From NCBI RefSeq assembly GCF_030704535.1, contig NC_081823.1, positions 1,024,501 to 1,088,500 on the forward strand: a stretch of DNA of 64,000 nt. Reading direction: 5' to 3'. This document shows, one piece after another, positions 50,801 through 61,892 of the stretch (positions are counted from its first letter, which is position 1; each line of letters opens with the position of its first letter). Under the pieces are notes generated by a model that made no database searches, was not told where the DNA came from, and saw only the letters and a program-made list of their open reading frames with translations. This stretch comes from Vitis vinifera (Eukaryota > Streptophyta > Magnoliopsida > Vitales > Vitaceae). Both the position numbers and the translations under genes were made by a program.

Positions 50801-52487
50801 TCAATCTGATAGTACTGCTTGTCTAGTGATCAAAGAAATTTCAGGTAAAACAAGGGCACTAGGTATTTGATAGCATAGGTTCCATAGGATCTAATGTCAT
50901 GTAATGACTAAATGATGAAAAGAATATTTTTTAGATAGGTACACATCTATTTTAACCTTGGATCAAACTGAAATCTCCCATATCCCCATCCCAGCACCTC
51001 CCACCTAAACTAGGCACTGGGGGCTGGACCATGAATAGAATATAATGGAAAGGAATCTTGTCTTACACTGCCCCTTTTTTTCCTCAACACTTTTGCAATC
51101 CTGGATATTCATTGATTGTTATTTCATGGAAGGAAATAAATAGTCTGTGTAACATGAAAAGAACCACCAATTTTTCCACAGAAGATAAGGGAAATCCCAT
51201 GTTGATGGTTGAAACCCAATTTACAAGAAGAATTTATTTTATCAAAATTTTTAAACAGTAAAAAAAGTTTCACAATTTACAAAAATGGTGCACGTGAGTC
51301 CTTGCTCAGGTGGCAAGAGTTTAGGGCAGGGATGGGGAGACTCCATTTGTTTGATTTCATATAACAAAAATTAACGAAAAAAGGAGCTACCTAAAATTTA
51401 CGAAAATGGAGTGCAAAAAATCACAGGGTTAAAACTCCATCTTATAGCACTCTCCCACCCATGAATGAAGGGTTACATGTTTGAGTTCTGGACATGCCTG
51501 ATGGACGGTCCTTGGGGAATGTTCAAGTATCATGGTTTTCTGTGGTTAAACAATTGGGAACATTCTATGGTGGACTATTCCTTTTCCAAGCTAACATGTC
51601 AGATTTTGGCCCACCGAACAATACTGAAAAAGAAAAAAACATAAAGAACGAAACACTAAATTTACAATTTGTTTGCCAAAATAAACTGGTCTTAGATACA
51701 GAATCTTGACATTGATCAACCTGGAAACAATTAATCAAAACACACCTAAACTACAGCAGACTAAATCCCACATCCACAGTTCTATGAGCATAATGGATTC
51801 ATTCATTTGATTGCATTTGATTTGCGAACTCACAGCCCTTTCCTTTCCCGCTCAGATCTTTAGCCACTAAATTTACAGCTAAATTTGGACAACCGAGATT
51901 TAAAAAAAAAATTAATTACTAAGTCTAACTTTCATCAAAATTCTTAACTAATGGTCTTCTTAATTAAGGATGCGGTCTGCTGCTTCAAATACCAACAGCT
52001 TTGCAAGTACAGGAATCAAATCTACAACAACAATACAGTCACGAAAGCAAAATTTTTTCTCAAAATTACAATTTCAAATCAAATTCAATTCTGATAATAA
52101 TAGATATCTGAAGGCTAACAAATCAAGCAATTGTGTCATTCACTCGATGCTGAAGTTCAGCAATCCAATCAAAATTTTCATCATTCTAAAAATCAGAATC
52201 TTGAAATAGCAAAGTTGCTAAGCAAATTCATAAAACAGTATGAAAATCGAATCAAGAAAATCAAAACCTAATCCCCTGTCTGCTTGCTGATAACAACAGA
52301 AAATCAGCCACCGCGTTTCCTCGAAAACCAAAAAAAACGAATTATTCTTCAAAATTTTCCTATTATTTTTCTTTCCTTTTCCATTCTTTTCTCAGAAACC
52401 AAACTAAAAAAAATCGAAAGAGAGAGCGCGAGGCCAATGATAAACCTCACCATCTCCTTTGGTCTGTGACGATCCAGCACAACCCAT
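47830..52487 (-). CDS. UBTD: Short UBTD-type protein (ubiquitin domain-containing protein N-terminal family)
   Basis: Four exons on the minus strand: 52487-52451, 50529-50407, 48148-48029 and 47894-47830, giving 114 residues. It reads MGCAGSSQTKGDG, VKKIRKPKPWKNPQPLTKTQ, LMQMRDEFWDTAPHYGGQKE, IWDALRAAAEADLTLAQAIV and SADLTICYDERGAKYELPHY, ending LSEPTNLIRDG. This is the UBTD1/2 N-terminal domain, which in animals binds ubiquitin-conjugating enzymes. The animal C-terminal ubiquitin-like domain is absent, as is usual for plant members in my recollection. The MGCAGSS start is an N-myristoylation site with an adjacent Cys that could be palmitoylated, so membrane attachment is likely. Exon 1 is only 37 bases of coding sequence. 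Introns hold a LINE tail, a 184-bp tandem duplication and a SINE-like segment. Confidence 0.93.
48430..48740 (+). mobile_element. Probable LINE 3' end in UBTD intron 2
   Basis: The segment ends TATCAATACAATTTCTTGTT followed by TCTTATCAAAAGAAG. That is the usual way plant L1 3' UTRs end, and it resembles the tail at 35320-35352 (TTAATACAATCTCTTTATTT). No protein similarity remains. It is antisense to the host gene. Confidence 0.4.
50564..50931. repeat. Two-copy tandem duplication, period 184 bp, in UBTD intron 1
   Basis: GCAAATCATCAGGATTATAT begins at 50564 and again at 50748. The two copies agree nearly throughout, with a handful of substitutions (for example CTCATCTAGCGATC versus CTTGTCTAGTGATC). 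It lies just upstream (on the gene's strand) of exon 2. Confidence 0.9.
51290..51500 (+). mobile_element. SINE-like segment with A-box and B-box-like motifs
   Basis: TTGCTCAGGTGGCAAGAG at about 51301-51318 matches the pol III A-box pattern TRGCNNAGNNGGNAAGA. ATGTTTGAGTTCTGG at about 51477-51491 is B-box-like. The spacing of about 170 bases is too long for a tRNA, so the element may be interrupted or the match may be partial. Confidence 0.35.
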
Positions 52488-53513
52488 TCTGGTTACTCTA
52501 CGCAATCGGAGAAACGGACATTGAAGCGCCCGTGAAGGCTTTTAGAGACTCCGGCGAGGGTTCCGGCCAGTTCCCGGAGGTCAAAAGCAGTATGGTCAGC
52601 AGTGGATGTTGGCTTTCATCTTCTCTGTTCCGCGTTTTGAGTCTTCTTATTTCGGTGTGGGCTGTGGGCCAACTATGGAAATTTCAACCAATCATTTCCC
52701 GCCACGTCAGAACTAAAAAAGTTTCGTTACAACCTACTACGGTATTACCTACTATTCTCATTATCCATTAGATTTATTTCTTAAAAATAATTTCCAGTTT
52801 AAGTATTTTGTTTTTTTTTTCCTTTTTTTTTCCAATTAATTTAATAATATATAAACATTATTTAATGAATTTTATTATAAAAATAAATTTTAATATATAA
52901 AAAATTTTAAAATATGTAATTAAGTGAAAAAAAATATATAAAAAATAATAAATTCACTCTAGCTTATACCACTTGAATGATAGAAATGACTAATATTAAA
53001 AACCTTCGGGCCTATTTGAAAACGATTCTTAAAAATAATTTTTTAATTTATAAATCATGTTTAACAAATTTTTAATAAAAAAAAATATTTTTTTCAAAAG
53101 TTTATTAAAAAAAAAAAAAAAGGAAGAATGCTATAATATTTAAAGATAATATGAAAAATTGTTTTTCATATTTGAGTTTCTGAACAATATTCTGCTTCCG
53201 AAAACATTCTGACACCACAAGAATTATTTCAAAAACAAAATGTTTTCGAGAACTGTTTTTCAAAACATGGCTGAGTAGCTCGTCATCTCCACCACTACAA
53301 GAAGTGGGTGATTATTCAACATGCTCATATACCTGCACAATGAGTTTCTTTCATTACTATGCTTCTTCAACAAATGGTTCAAAGATTGTCAATCCTGCTC
53401 AAGAGGGGGCCTTTGCTCAGAAGACAGACGCTCAAAACAACCGATCCGGTTAACGAAATAGTACAAATCTAAAAGGTAGAAAAAACAAGATGAATTTGAC
53501 GGCTGCAATCTAA
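52488..53513. other. Intergenic: UBTD promoter and NHL-gene 3' region
   Basis: The first 260 bases are the GC-richer promoter and leader of the minus-strand UBTD gene. The rest is AT-rich with long A and T runs and ends with the 3' UTR of the NHL gene. No gene is seen. Confidence 0.6.
52688..52710 (-). promoter_or_regulatory. CCAAT, E2F and ACGT motifs upstream of the UBTD gene
   Basis: TTTCCCGC at 52695-52702 matches the E2F consensus TTTSSCGC exactly. It overlaps CCACGTCA, a bZIP-type core (52702-52709), and CCAAT lies just before it (52688-52692). The cluster sits about 200 bases upstream of the ATG. Activity is inferred. Confidence 0.5.
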
Positions 53514-56500
53514 TCAAAACCGAAACGAATCGTCGGATCCATACTTGCTTCTGATGTTGTAATGGTCGAACTTTGGATCATCGTAGTCCACTGCCTTGAT
53601 CTCTACTGGTTTTGACTCGGCCCCAACTGCTCCAAACATCTCTCCGCTTTTATCCCGTTGTCTATGCCTGCTTCTTTCTTTCTGGCTCTTGGACCTGACT
53701 TGGGTGTAGGGAGGAGGAACCTCACCTGAATGATAGAATTCTGCATATTCTTGTCGTTTTGAAGATCGGTGCTTGCTTGACAATGAAGGGTCCTTAAAGC
53801 TGTATGATTTGATCTTGGGAGGCTTCATTTCTGAATATTTTTCGCTTGTGTTTGGAGTATGTGCTTGTCTGGTTTCGGAAAGAGGAGGGGGGGCTCTCTG
53901 CTTCTGAGCTAATGGGGGATCGGCTTCGTCTTCAGGCATTATGAGATGATCTTTTAATGGAGTGAGGCCTTTCCTGGCTCGGGTGGGCATGAAGCGAGAA
54001 GGGATGAAGTAAAGGAATATGCCAGTCAGTGCTTCGAGCGTGAACTTGGACAGATCAATTATGAGCTGCCCGAAGGAAGGCCATCCTGCATCTGGTTCCT
54101 CTTTTATGCTCTCCACAATGGGAGTTGGTTTCTCCTTGATCAGTTGGTCTTCGAATTCACTCTCTGAATGCTGCTGGAAATTCGCAAACAGACTTAGCCA
54201 ACAATGCAATAAAGTGGAAAATCAAAGAATCTTACAACTATTTCTGGTTACCATTGTTCTAAGATTTCCAGATTTTCTTATCATTCTTCCATCAAATGAA
54301 TCATAAGTGAATAAAGCAATAGTGTTACCGTCTTTGAGAAAGCGGAAGGCCCAAATCCTTTCTGAAGCAAGCATGAAGCATATCCTACCATGACAGCACC
54401 AATAACCATAAAAATATCTGCCAAAATAACCGACAAAACAAGTCAAGACTGGGTTTATTCCTCTGATCAATCGTGTTATTCTAGCGTCGCAAAGTAACAG
54501 ACAGCAAAGAGCATCACTGAAAGTGAATCATTACACAAGCCATCATACGAACACATTAGTCAACAAACTAAAAATGGACATGCCATTTTCATCGAAGAAC
54601 CTCAGTTACAACTAGAGTAAATCATTAACTATTAGCTATTAACTATTCAGAATTCAGAATTTCTGCTCAAACACAATAAGGCATATATCTGGACAAGGTC
54701 ATCTTCGGTTGTCTGATATTTGGCTTCCCAAATGCCCTTAGGCACCATAGGATTGTTCAAGTTTCATATCAAGATAGATTGCCACAATGGACATTGGCAC
54801 ATGATAATGACATTTCTACTCACCAATAGCCACAGATGCATGGCATTAATCAAAAGAACACATGATCCATGAGATCCCATATCGTGTACGGGGAAAAGTG
54901 TCTAATACTTCATATATAGTGGGCTCCTCTTAATTGTGTAAACATGTTTAAACCAGTGATAGCCTTGGCACAGTGTAATCATATGTCACCCACATCAGCT
55001 GGGGGGTTCTGTCCACCTCGACTGGCAATCCCATGTCACCCTACACTGGCTAGAGAGAGAAGTTTCTTACACTAATATATGGCAGACTTCTCTTAATGCC
55101 ATGTAATGGGAGGAAACCATGGCCTGTGTTACACCCAGAATGAAGCATCTGGATTTCTACTGTCAAGGTTTTAGGTTCTGGAGCATGCCGTTCTCAGTAT
55201 TCCATTTTCCTCACAATAATAGTGATTGCAACGTCGCCATTTTGAATGATAATATGCTTTAAATCAGCATATACTATGAAACACAGACTGGAGACCCAGT
55301 GCAGGTCTTGTTCTGGGAGAGGTGGACCAGTGATATAAACAAGAAGGAACGTTTTTGCACGAAGTGGACACATTCATCAAAACTGGACTTCTTATTGCTG
55401 ACTTTATTTATTTTACTAGAAACTTGGTAGTTATCATAACTTAGCTCCACATTCAAGATCATGCATTCATGACTTGTTGATAGAGATCAATGTTGACATA
55501 AATGCTTATGCATGTTAAAATAGTTGCTCTCTTTAATTCTCACTCATTCTTTTCCACAAGCTTCCGATGCCTACCACCAGTAATGTCCCTAATGGAATCA
55601 GGAAGCACCTACAGCACATTGAATAGCAAATTTAAGCTTCTACCTTGTCTTCTCAATCCTGACCACCACCATCTCATAAAGCAGGACTGCCTCCAATTAT
55701 TCCCAATCCTGAAAATTACAAACAAAAACAAGAAACTAACGAGCCACACTTCTTATTCCCATCAAGGTGCACTTAGTGAATGCTATGCTGAGCAAATTTG
55801 GGAAATGATACTTCAAGGGGCTGACCCATTTAAAGTATCAACCTGAAATCTCACTCTCCTCCAACATAATCCCTGAGAGGGAAACTCAGCAGGTTGATCT
55901 GCCCACCCCATCCTAATACTCTTCCATAGCCCTCTCCCATCAGGATCTCTCACCTTGCGACACCAAGCACTCACCTCCTTGGACCTGCCTGCCATGACCT
56001 TTTTCCACTGATTCTCTCTCTTCCCCAAAAATCTCAATAGCCACTTATCTAGGGAGCCTTATCGAGCATAATTAAGCTCCTCACACCAAGAACCCATCCT
56101 CCTCCCTCTCTCTCTCTCTCTCTCTCTCTGGGAGAAGAAACTGTCTTCCAACTGAAAAAAGTGCATCTTTCTTTACCCTTACTAAACCGCTCCATATGGA
56201 AAGTCCCTTACAGCTTTTCCAACATATTTTCAAACTGAAATTAGGACAAAAGAAGACAATGATATAAAAAATACACTGTGAAGGTTGACAATTCCTTGAA
56301 CAGGTAAGAGGCACTATTAAAATGTATGGATCCACATACACTCTACATGACTAAGAGTTAATTTCTTAGCTGTTTCAATATATTTCCTGATTGCCTATCA
56401 AAAAACCAGAGCAAAAACTTCCATGAAAAAACCCTCACTTACCAACTTCTTGCCATTTTTTATAAAAAAAATCTAAAATTTCTTACCACTCTTTGCTTTG

Positions 56501-58721
56501 TTTCTCTTTTGAGTTTTTTATCATAAAATTTTCAACAATTTTTCACAGGAATCTGTTAATGAAATTATTAAAATTTTTAGACTCAATACAATCAAATGAA
56601 AAAAAAAAAAAAATGAATGATAGATTGGTTGTCAAAACATTAATAATAAGGTTATGCAATTATAATAACTCTTCAAGAGTTATGATAAATCTATTGAATA
56701 TCAATATCTAAGTTTATCTATTATTAAGTCAAATTTTTGTTTAATTTATCAAAGAGTGCCCCCAAGAATAAATTTCTGCCTCCACCACTGGCTACTTCCA
56801 TTCTCAGAGAATCATATACTTGAACTTGAAAAAACATAAGACATCAAGTCCAAACCTGTGGCAGAAATAGAACTGTTCTGGTAATCACAATCCTCCTGGT
56901 TGAGAGAGATTTGCCGAAGTGCAGCATTTCCTCTGTCAACAACTAATAAAGAACAGGTAGGCCGAACATACACTACATCAAAATCACTTGAGAACTTTGC
57001 ATCCTCACTGGGTCCATCTCTGTACCCTGCAACATTTGATTTCCCACCTGCAATTGTTGTCACACCTACAATTTTCCAAAACAGATTTTGTTCAGAGTTT
57101 AGGTAGTTTATATATTAGCCAGAGAAATTTTACTTTGGATTATTTCCAGCATCAGCAGACCAAGGTTTAACAACTGAAACAGAATCTAAAATCTAGATAA
57201 GTATTACTTCGAAAGAACACCAATTGACAGACCTGAATCTCCTATCTTTCTGATGGCCAGATTTGAGGTGTCAGCAACATACACGTTCCCTTTATCATCC
57301 ATAGTTACACCTTTGGGGCCATTAAAACGGGCATCACTAGGTTTTCCATCAACATGTCCCGTGTGACCCTGAAATGAACCAGCAACCAATCTTGCTCTAC
57401 TATCTGTAACAAGATAAATATAAATATACCACAAAACAAATAGAGAAATTGCTGAATTTACATATGAAAACCAAATTAGTTCCCTCAATCCACAGTGCAA
57501 AAAATTTAAATTCGCCCAACAAAGACCAATGTCTTTGCCAAGAAAAACTGAGTAAAACCAAATAAAAAGAACTTTAAGTCTCATGTTTTACATTTTTGGC
57601 TTCTAATAAATGGAAAAGTCACATAAACTAAGCCAAATAGTTGAATGAAACTTGGTTAAGTTTGTTTCTTGCGTCCAAAATACCAGAACACCACAGTTCA
57701 AAACTCTAGTTTCTGTTCATTTCTTAGCTTTCCTCGATGTTCAAATGGAGCATACAGGGATAAAGAAATCATAATTCCAAGATTTCGAGTTCAGCACACA
57801 AACCCAATTGCTCAGTTAAGTTAGGGAAAAACAAGAACTATGGATTGTCAACTTCCAAATGTCAAAAGAAACCAAAATCAAGCAATTTAGCATGGGAAAA
57901 AGGTGATAACAAAAGCATACATTGTGACAATGGAGGCGTAATCCGAACGATGTTATTCTTAACTGCATCGACAGCAAAGAGTTCACCATCCTCAGACACC
58001 CGGATTGAGTGAGGAACAACCCCAAGCTCATTTCCCTCCACAACAGTTTCGACCAGGTACCCATCTTCAAATTGAAGAACATGCCCATCTGTAAAAATTA
58101 CAACACACGCAATAATTATAGTCCTCAATTCCTCATTTATTGATAAAATAAAAACAGGAATAATTTACAAACTACCTGAATGGGGTGCTTTGGAGGAAGA
58201 CCTAGTCCATTTGAGAAGAGAGGAAAAGTGCCTTACAAAGGGTCCTGAGTTGTCATTGTTCAAAACACAAGACAAGTGAACAAATAAATGAAATCAGTCA
58301 GACTCGTTAAGCAAGCAGATCAAAATAACACACAAACAATCAGAACCATTCAAACTCGTTAACCAAACAGATCAAACAGCATCCTAACTTAGCAGAATAA
58401 TTAAGCAGTCTTATTCCCAACAAAATCAGTGAACAAATACAAGAAAATGAGCATGCCCATTAACCAAACAGATCAAAAGAACCCAAAATTTTACACACGA
58501 ACTTAGCAGAATGATTAAGCATATCCTTATTCCCAACAAAGTGGGTAAGTAAAAACCGCCCCAAAAAAAAGCATACCCATTACCAATCAGATCAAAAGAA
58601 CCCAAAATTTTATCTAGATTGAGAGGTACTGACCTAAAGGAGGGGCAGCCTGAGCCCGAAATTGAAGGGAAAAAGTGAAAACAAGCGTTAAGATAATGAG
58701 AAAAAGAAGGGATTTTTTCAT
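53514..58721 (-). CDS. NHL-repeat protein with signal peptide and membrane anchor
   Basis: Six exons on the minus strand: 58721-58634, 58088-57921, 57403-57233, 57065-56856, 54417-54329 and 54173-53514, giving 461 residues. MKKSLLFLIILTLVFTFSLQ and FRAQA form a signal peptide. Residues about 30-205 are beta-propeller repeats of the NHL type: VSEDGELFAVDAVKNNIVRI, DARFNGPKGVTMDDKGNVYV with ADTSNLAIRKI, and SDFDVVYVRPTCSLLVVDRG with NAALRQI. A hydrophobic segment FMVIGAVMVGYASCLL (about 215-230) is a likely transmembrane helix, and a second hydrophobic stretch is LIIDLSKFTLEALTGIFLYF (about 278-298). The last 160 residues are hydrophilic, rich in Lys, Arg, Ser and Pro, and end DDPKFDHYNIRSKYGSDDSF-R-F. 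Plants have a family of such NHL proteins; their ligand is not known to me. Intron 4 contains a LINE piece. Confidence 0.92.
55530..56075 (-). mobile_element. LINE (L1-type) fragment in NHL-gene intron 4, sense orientation
   Basis: Minus-strand frames read WLLRFLGKRENQWKKVMAGR, then VRDPDGRGLWKSIRMGW, and after a frame change APLKYHFPNLLSIAFTK. These match successive parts of plant L1 ORF2 between the RT and zf-RVT regions (typical patterns GLWKsIrkGW and aPLK..FP.LfaiA). Stops and frame changes further downstream show it is dead. The left limit is approximate. Confidence 0.65.
56105..56129. repeat. (CT)n microsatellite in NHL-gene intron 4
   Basis: About 12 CT units, directly visible. Confidence 0.95.
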
Positions 58722-60130
58722 GGCTCTCAGAACAACCACCAAACCTAAGCTTCAGAAAGAGACTGTAGCAGAGCCCCGGACTGGACTTTCAAGATGATTT
58801 CATCCCTGCAGAGACATCTTGGATTGGGGTTTTCAAGTTATGGCACTGTGCTCTGCTCTCACCACTTCTGTGTCTTTTGCTCATTGAGCTTTTTTTCTGC
58901 TGTTGCCCGTATGCTAAAATGACATCTTTGTCCGTGACAGCCAACAGAGATCACTTTAAGACCGTTGTTTTAGAAGAAAATAATTAACTCAGTGAATCCT
59001 ATGGTTTTTATTTATCACAGCCATCAGCGTGCATGTGACGCTAGCTTGTTTAAGCATATAGAAAGTGCGTTTTTCCATGAGCGGGGGAAAATCAGCGGAG
59101 AAAGAAGTGCTTTTCACTGTTGGTAAAAGCACTTTTTCTAAAGCGGGTCCCTTTTTTTGTTTTTGCCTTTTTCTTTTTTTCTTTTTCTCGTTTTTTCTTC
59201 TTTCCGTCTCAATTCCTCCGTGAAACTTCTATTAGCATATTAGACTGTTCATTAATTTTTAGAAGAAATAAATATTTATTTTTTTTCAAAGTTTCAAAGT
59301 TTTTTTTTTCCTCTTTAATCTTTTTATTTATTTATTTATTAAAACAGCTTCTAAGTAAGATAAGATAAAATCTTATTGTCAATTAAACATTTGATAAAAT
59401 ATATTATCCAGTATCTTATAATATCTTGTGTTATATTTAGGTTATTAATTGGTATCCTAAAATATCATATCTCATTACATAAGATATGTATAGACCCTTC
59501 GTTTTGGGATCATCAAATATTCGAAATATATATTTTTTTTATGGGTTTTTATGAAATTTTTTTAATAAACAAATGGAGACAACAAAAAGCGTATCGCAAA
59601 TGATTGAAACAAAATGAACAGGTAAAAAAAAAAAATATGATATGTATATTAACTTAGGACATTTTATCTATTAAGATATGATATCCCTAGTTTAATGGAT
59701 ATATTATATCGTGCTTATATTTAATTCATAAAAAAATAATTATATAATAAAAAAATATTACATTTTATTATTGGAAACTTGTGTAAAATAAAATTATATC
59801 ACATTCAAATATTTTACATTAGCAAAGTTTAATATCTTTTGTATTATATTGAAATTGTTTTATAATTTAAAATATGGCGAGTAATTCTTTATTTATTTTT
59901 AATTAGTGTTCATAACCATCATTCAAAAATAAAAATAAAAATATTATATTATTTTATTTAATATATAAAAACAATTTGTGTATATTAAGAAATACATATA
60001 TTAGCATTATTTCACAATATATTAAATCGCTTACCATTGCCATTTTCAAAAGTAATCACTTGCAATAAATCTCTTAACTTTTTAAAATTATTTTCAAAAC
60101 TCTGTCAAATATGACATTCACTTGGTAATT

Positions 60131-60184
<54 letters not shown>

Positions 60185-60580
60185 TTAAATACATTATAAA
60201 ACAATTCATTTAGTTTACATAATTCGAATACATTTTTTATTTTATTTTTTTAAAACATAAAATAATAATAACTTTTATATAAAATGTAATAATTATTTGG
60301 CATTTCCCTTAATAATATAACGACTTTTAAAAATTATTTTTAAAATATTAGGATATTCAAAATTTTTACTATCTTTAATTTTGAAAACTCTTAAAATAAA
60401 TTTTAAAAGAGATAAGGTAACTTCATATTTTTTTTTTATATAAAAATTAATATTATTTTCCATTGTAAAAATGGGAAAACGGACAGTGTACACAAAAGAG
60501 AACCTCGGGCTGGGCTTTGGGCGGGCCTGGTCCAAAGCGGACAGTCCAAACCAAAGCATTAAAATGAGGTCAACTCAAAT
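58722..60580. other. Divergent intergenic region between the NHL gene and SEC61A
   Basis: It holds the NHL promoter side (58722-59100) and an AT-rich middle (59200-60470) with no gene. A perfect 10-bp stem hairpin, AAGTGCTTTT ... AAAAGCACTT with a 10-base loop, lies at 59105-59134; its role is unknown. Confidence 0.6.
60136..60179. repeat. (TA)n microsatellite
   Basis: About 21 TA units, directly visible, upstream of SEC61A. Confidence 0.95.
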
Positions 60581-60586
60581 CATCCG

Positions 60587-60660
60587 TCCACGTCAATCCT
60601 TCTCACACGTGTCAAAGTATCATTGGTCTTCCTCTCGTGGCAGCCGCCCATCTATACAAA
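60587..60660 (+). promoter_or_regulatory. SEC61A promoter with UPR-type ACGT elements
   Basis: TCCACGTCA at 60587-60595 matches the core of the plant unfolded-protein-response element (TCCACGTCATC type). A G-box CACGTG follows at 60606-60611. ATTGG (60622-60626) and CGTGG (60636-60640) are separated by exactly nine bases, the spacing of ERSE, although the half-sites are in the opposite order to the canonical CCAAT-N9-CCACG. CTATACAAA at 60652-60660 is a plausible TATA box, placing transcription start near 60685. Confidence 0.5.
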
Positions 60661-60777
60661 GAGAGAAGCGCAGGGAAACGAAACCCTCGTTTCAGATCTA
60701 CGTTCGGCCTCTGAAATATCTCTCTCGGGAGGACTCGATCTTCTCAAAGTCGGATCTCCACGGTTCTCTCCGACGGG

Positions 60778-61862
60778 GTAGGGTCCGATTCTCATCTCAA
60801 TTTCTGTTCACCGCTTTCCTTTCATTCCATTTGTCTGGTTTTGTTTCGATTGTTTCTGGATCTGTAGCTCCTTTCTCTTGAGTTTTGAATTTTTGTCGAT
60901 TTATTCGTGTTTGATTGTTGTTTCCTCTGTCGTGTTTCCTGGGTTTTTTTATTGGTACGTTGTGTTGTAGATCGAGATCAGCATGTAGTTTTTTGTTATT
61001 TAGTTTATTGGTTTGGGTTCTGTACGGTTACCGTGATCTGTTTGGTTGCTGAGAAAGCAGAGGAGGGAAAGGATTGGAAGTGGAGGTTTGAGTTTTGTTT
61101 GGTATTGTTTTTGGTGATGAAAGGGAGAACTGCCTTCTGTTAACCGAGAAAGGGAAATTGAAGGCGTCTTTGGGGAAGGGAAATGGGAATGATTTGGAAA
61201 CAGAATGAGAAGAAATGGACTTGAAGGTATTTTTTGGTAGACAAAAAAACAAGATGTTTAGATTCATTAAGGGATGGTTTAATGAAATTAGTTTTGGAAA
61301 TGGTTTGAATGTTTAATTGTCAGTTTTTTTTAAAATAAAATCCTCTATAGTTTTATCTACTTTCAGGGCAATTTGCTGTATATTTTTACCTCCTTGATGA
61401 GAGTGCAAGGTATTTTTTTCCCTCATTTTGGATGTTGTCATGGACAATCAAGTGTTCAGTAGAAATTGTGAATTTGGGTGTCTGTAATTCCAAGTTGGTA
61501 TTGTTTTCTCTGGGTTATGACCTTGAAATTCCAATTTAAATATTGCTTTACAAAAAAAATCAAATTTAAATCTCCAATTTTGATTTGCCTTTTGATTACT
61601 TAATATGATTCTGAACTGAATATGAATTCAATGTCCTCCATGAATAAGAAAAATCCTGTTTTTCCCTGGAATCTCAGCTTTTGTTATTCAGTATTCTTGA
61701 TAGGTTTTCCATTGATTCTAATTTCTAAGTTTTATTTAAATCACCAATTTTGTCATTCAAAAAGATATTTGGGTGTTTGCTCTTTGAATGGAAGATTGCA
61801 TCATCTATTATATTGCTATTGATTACTTATTTATTTCTGTTTTTGGTGAATGGCTGGTGCAG
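60778..61862 (+). other. Intron in the SEC61A 5' leader
   Basis: A pyrimidine- and GC-richer leader exon appears to end at the donor GGG|GTAGGG (60777/60778). The acceptor GGTGCAG ends at 61862, thirty bases before the ATG. The intervening sequence is T-rich like a plant intron and has no open frame linked to the gene. Long leader introns often raise expression of plant housekeeping genes. Confidence 0.6.
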
Positions 61863-61892
61863 GTTGGACCTGTTTAATTTAGGCTAAATAAG

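Noticed and set aside
54880-55130. Possible pair of related segments with a GAGAAGTTTCTTACACT-like phrase in NHL intron 4
   Set aside because: It resembles a common plant repeat phrase, but ends and similarity between the two parts are too weak to define an element by eye.
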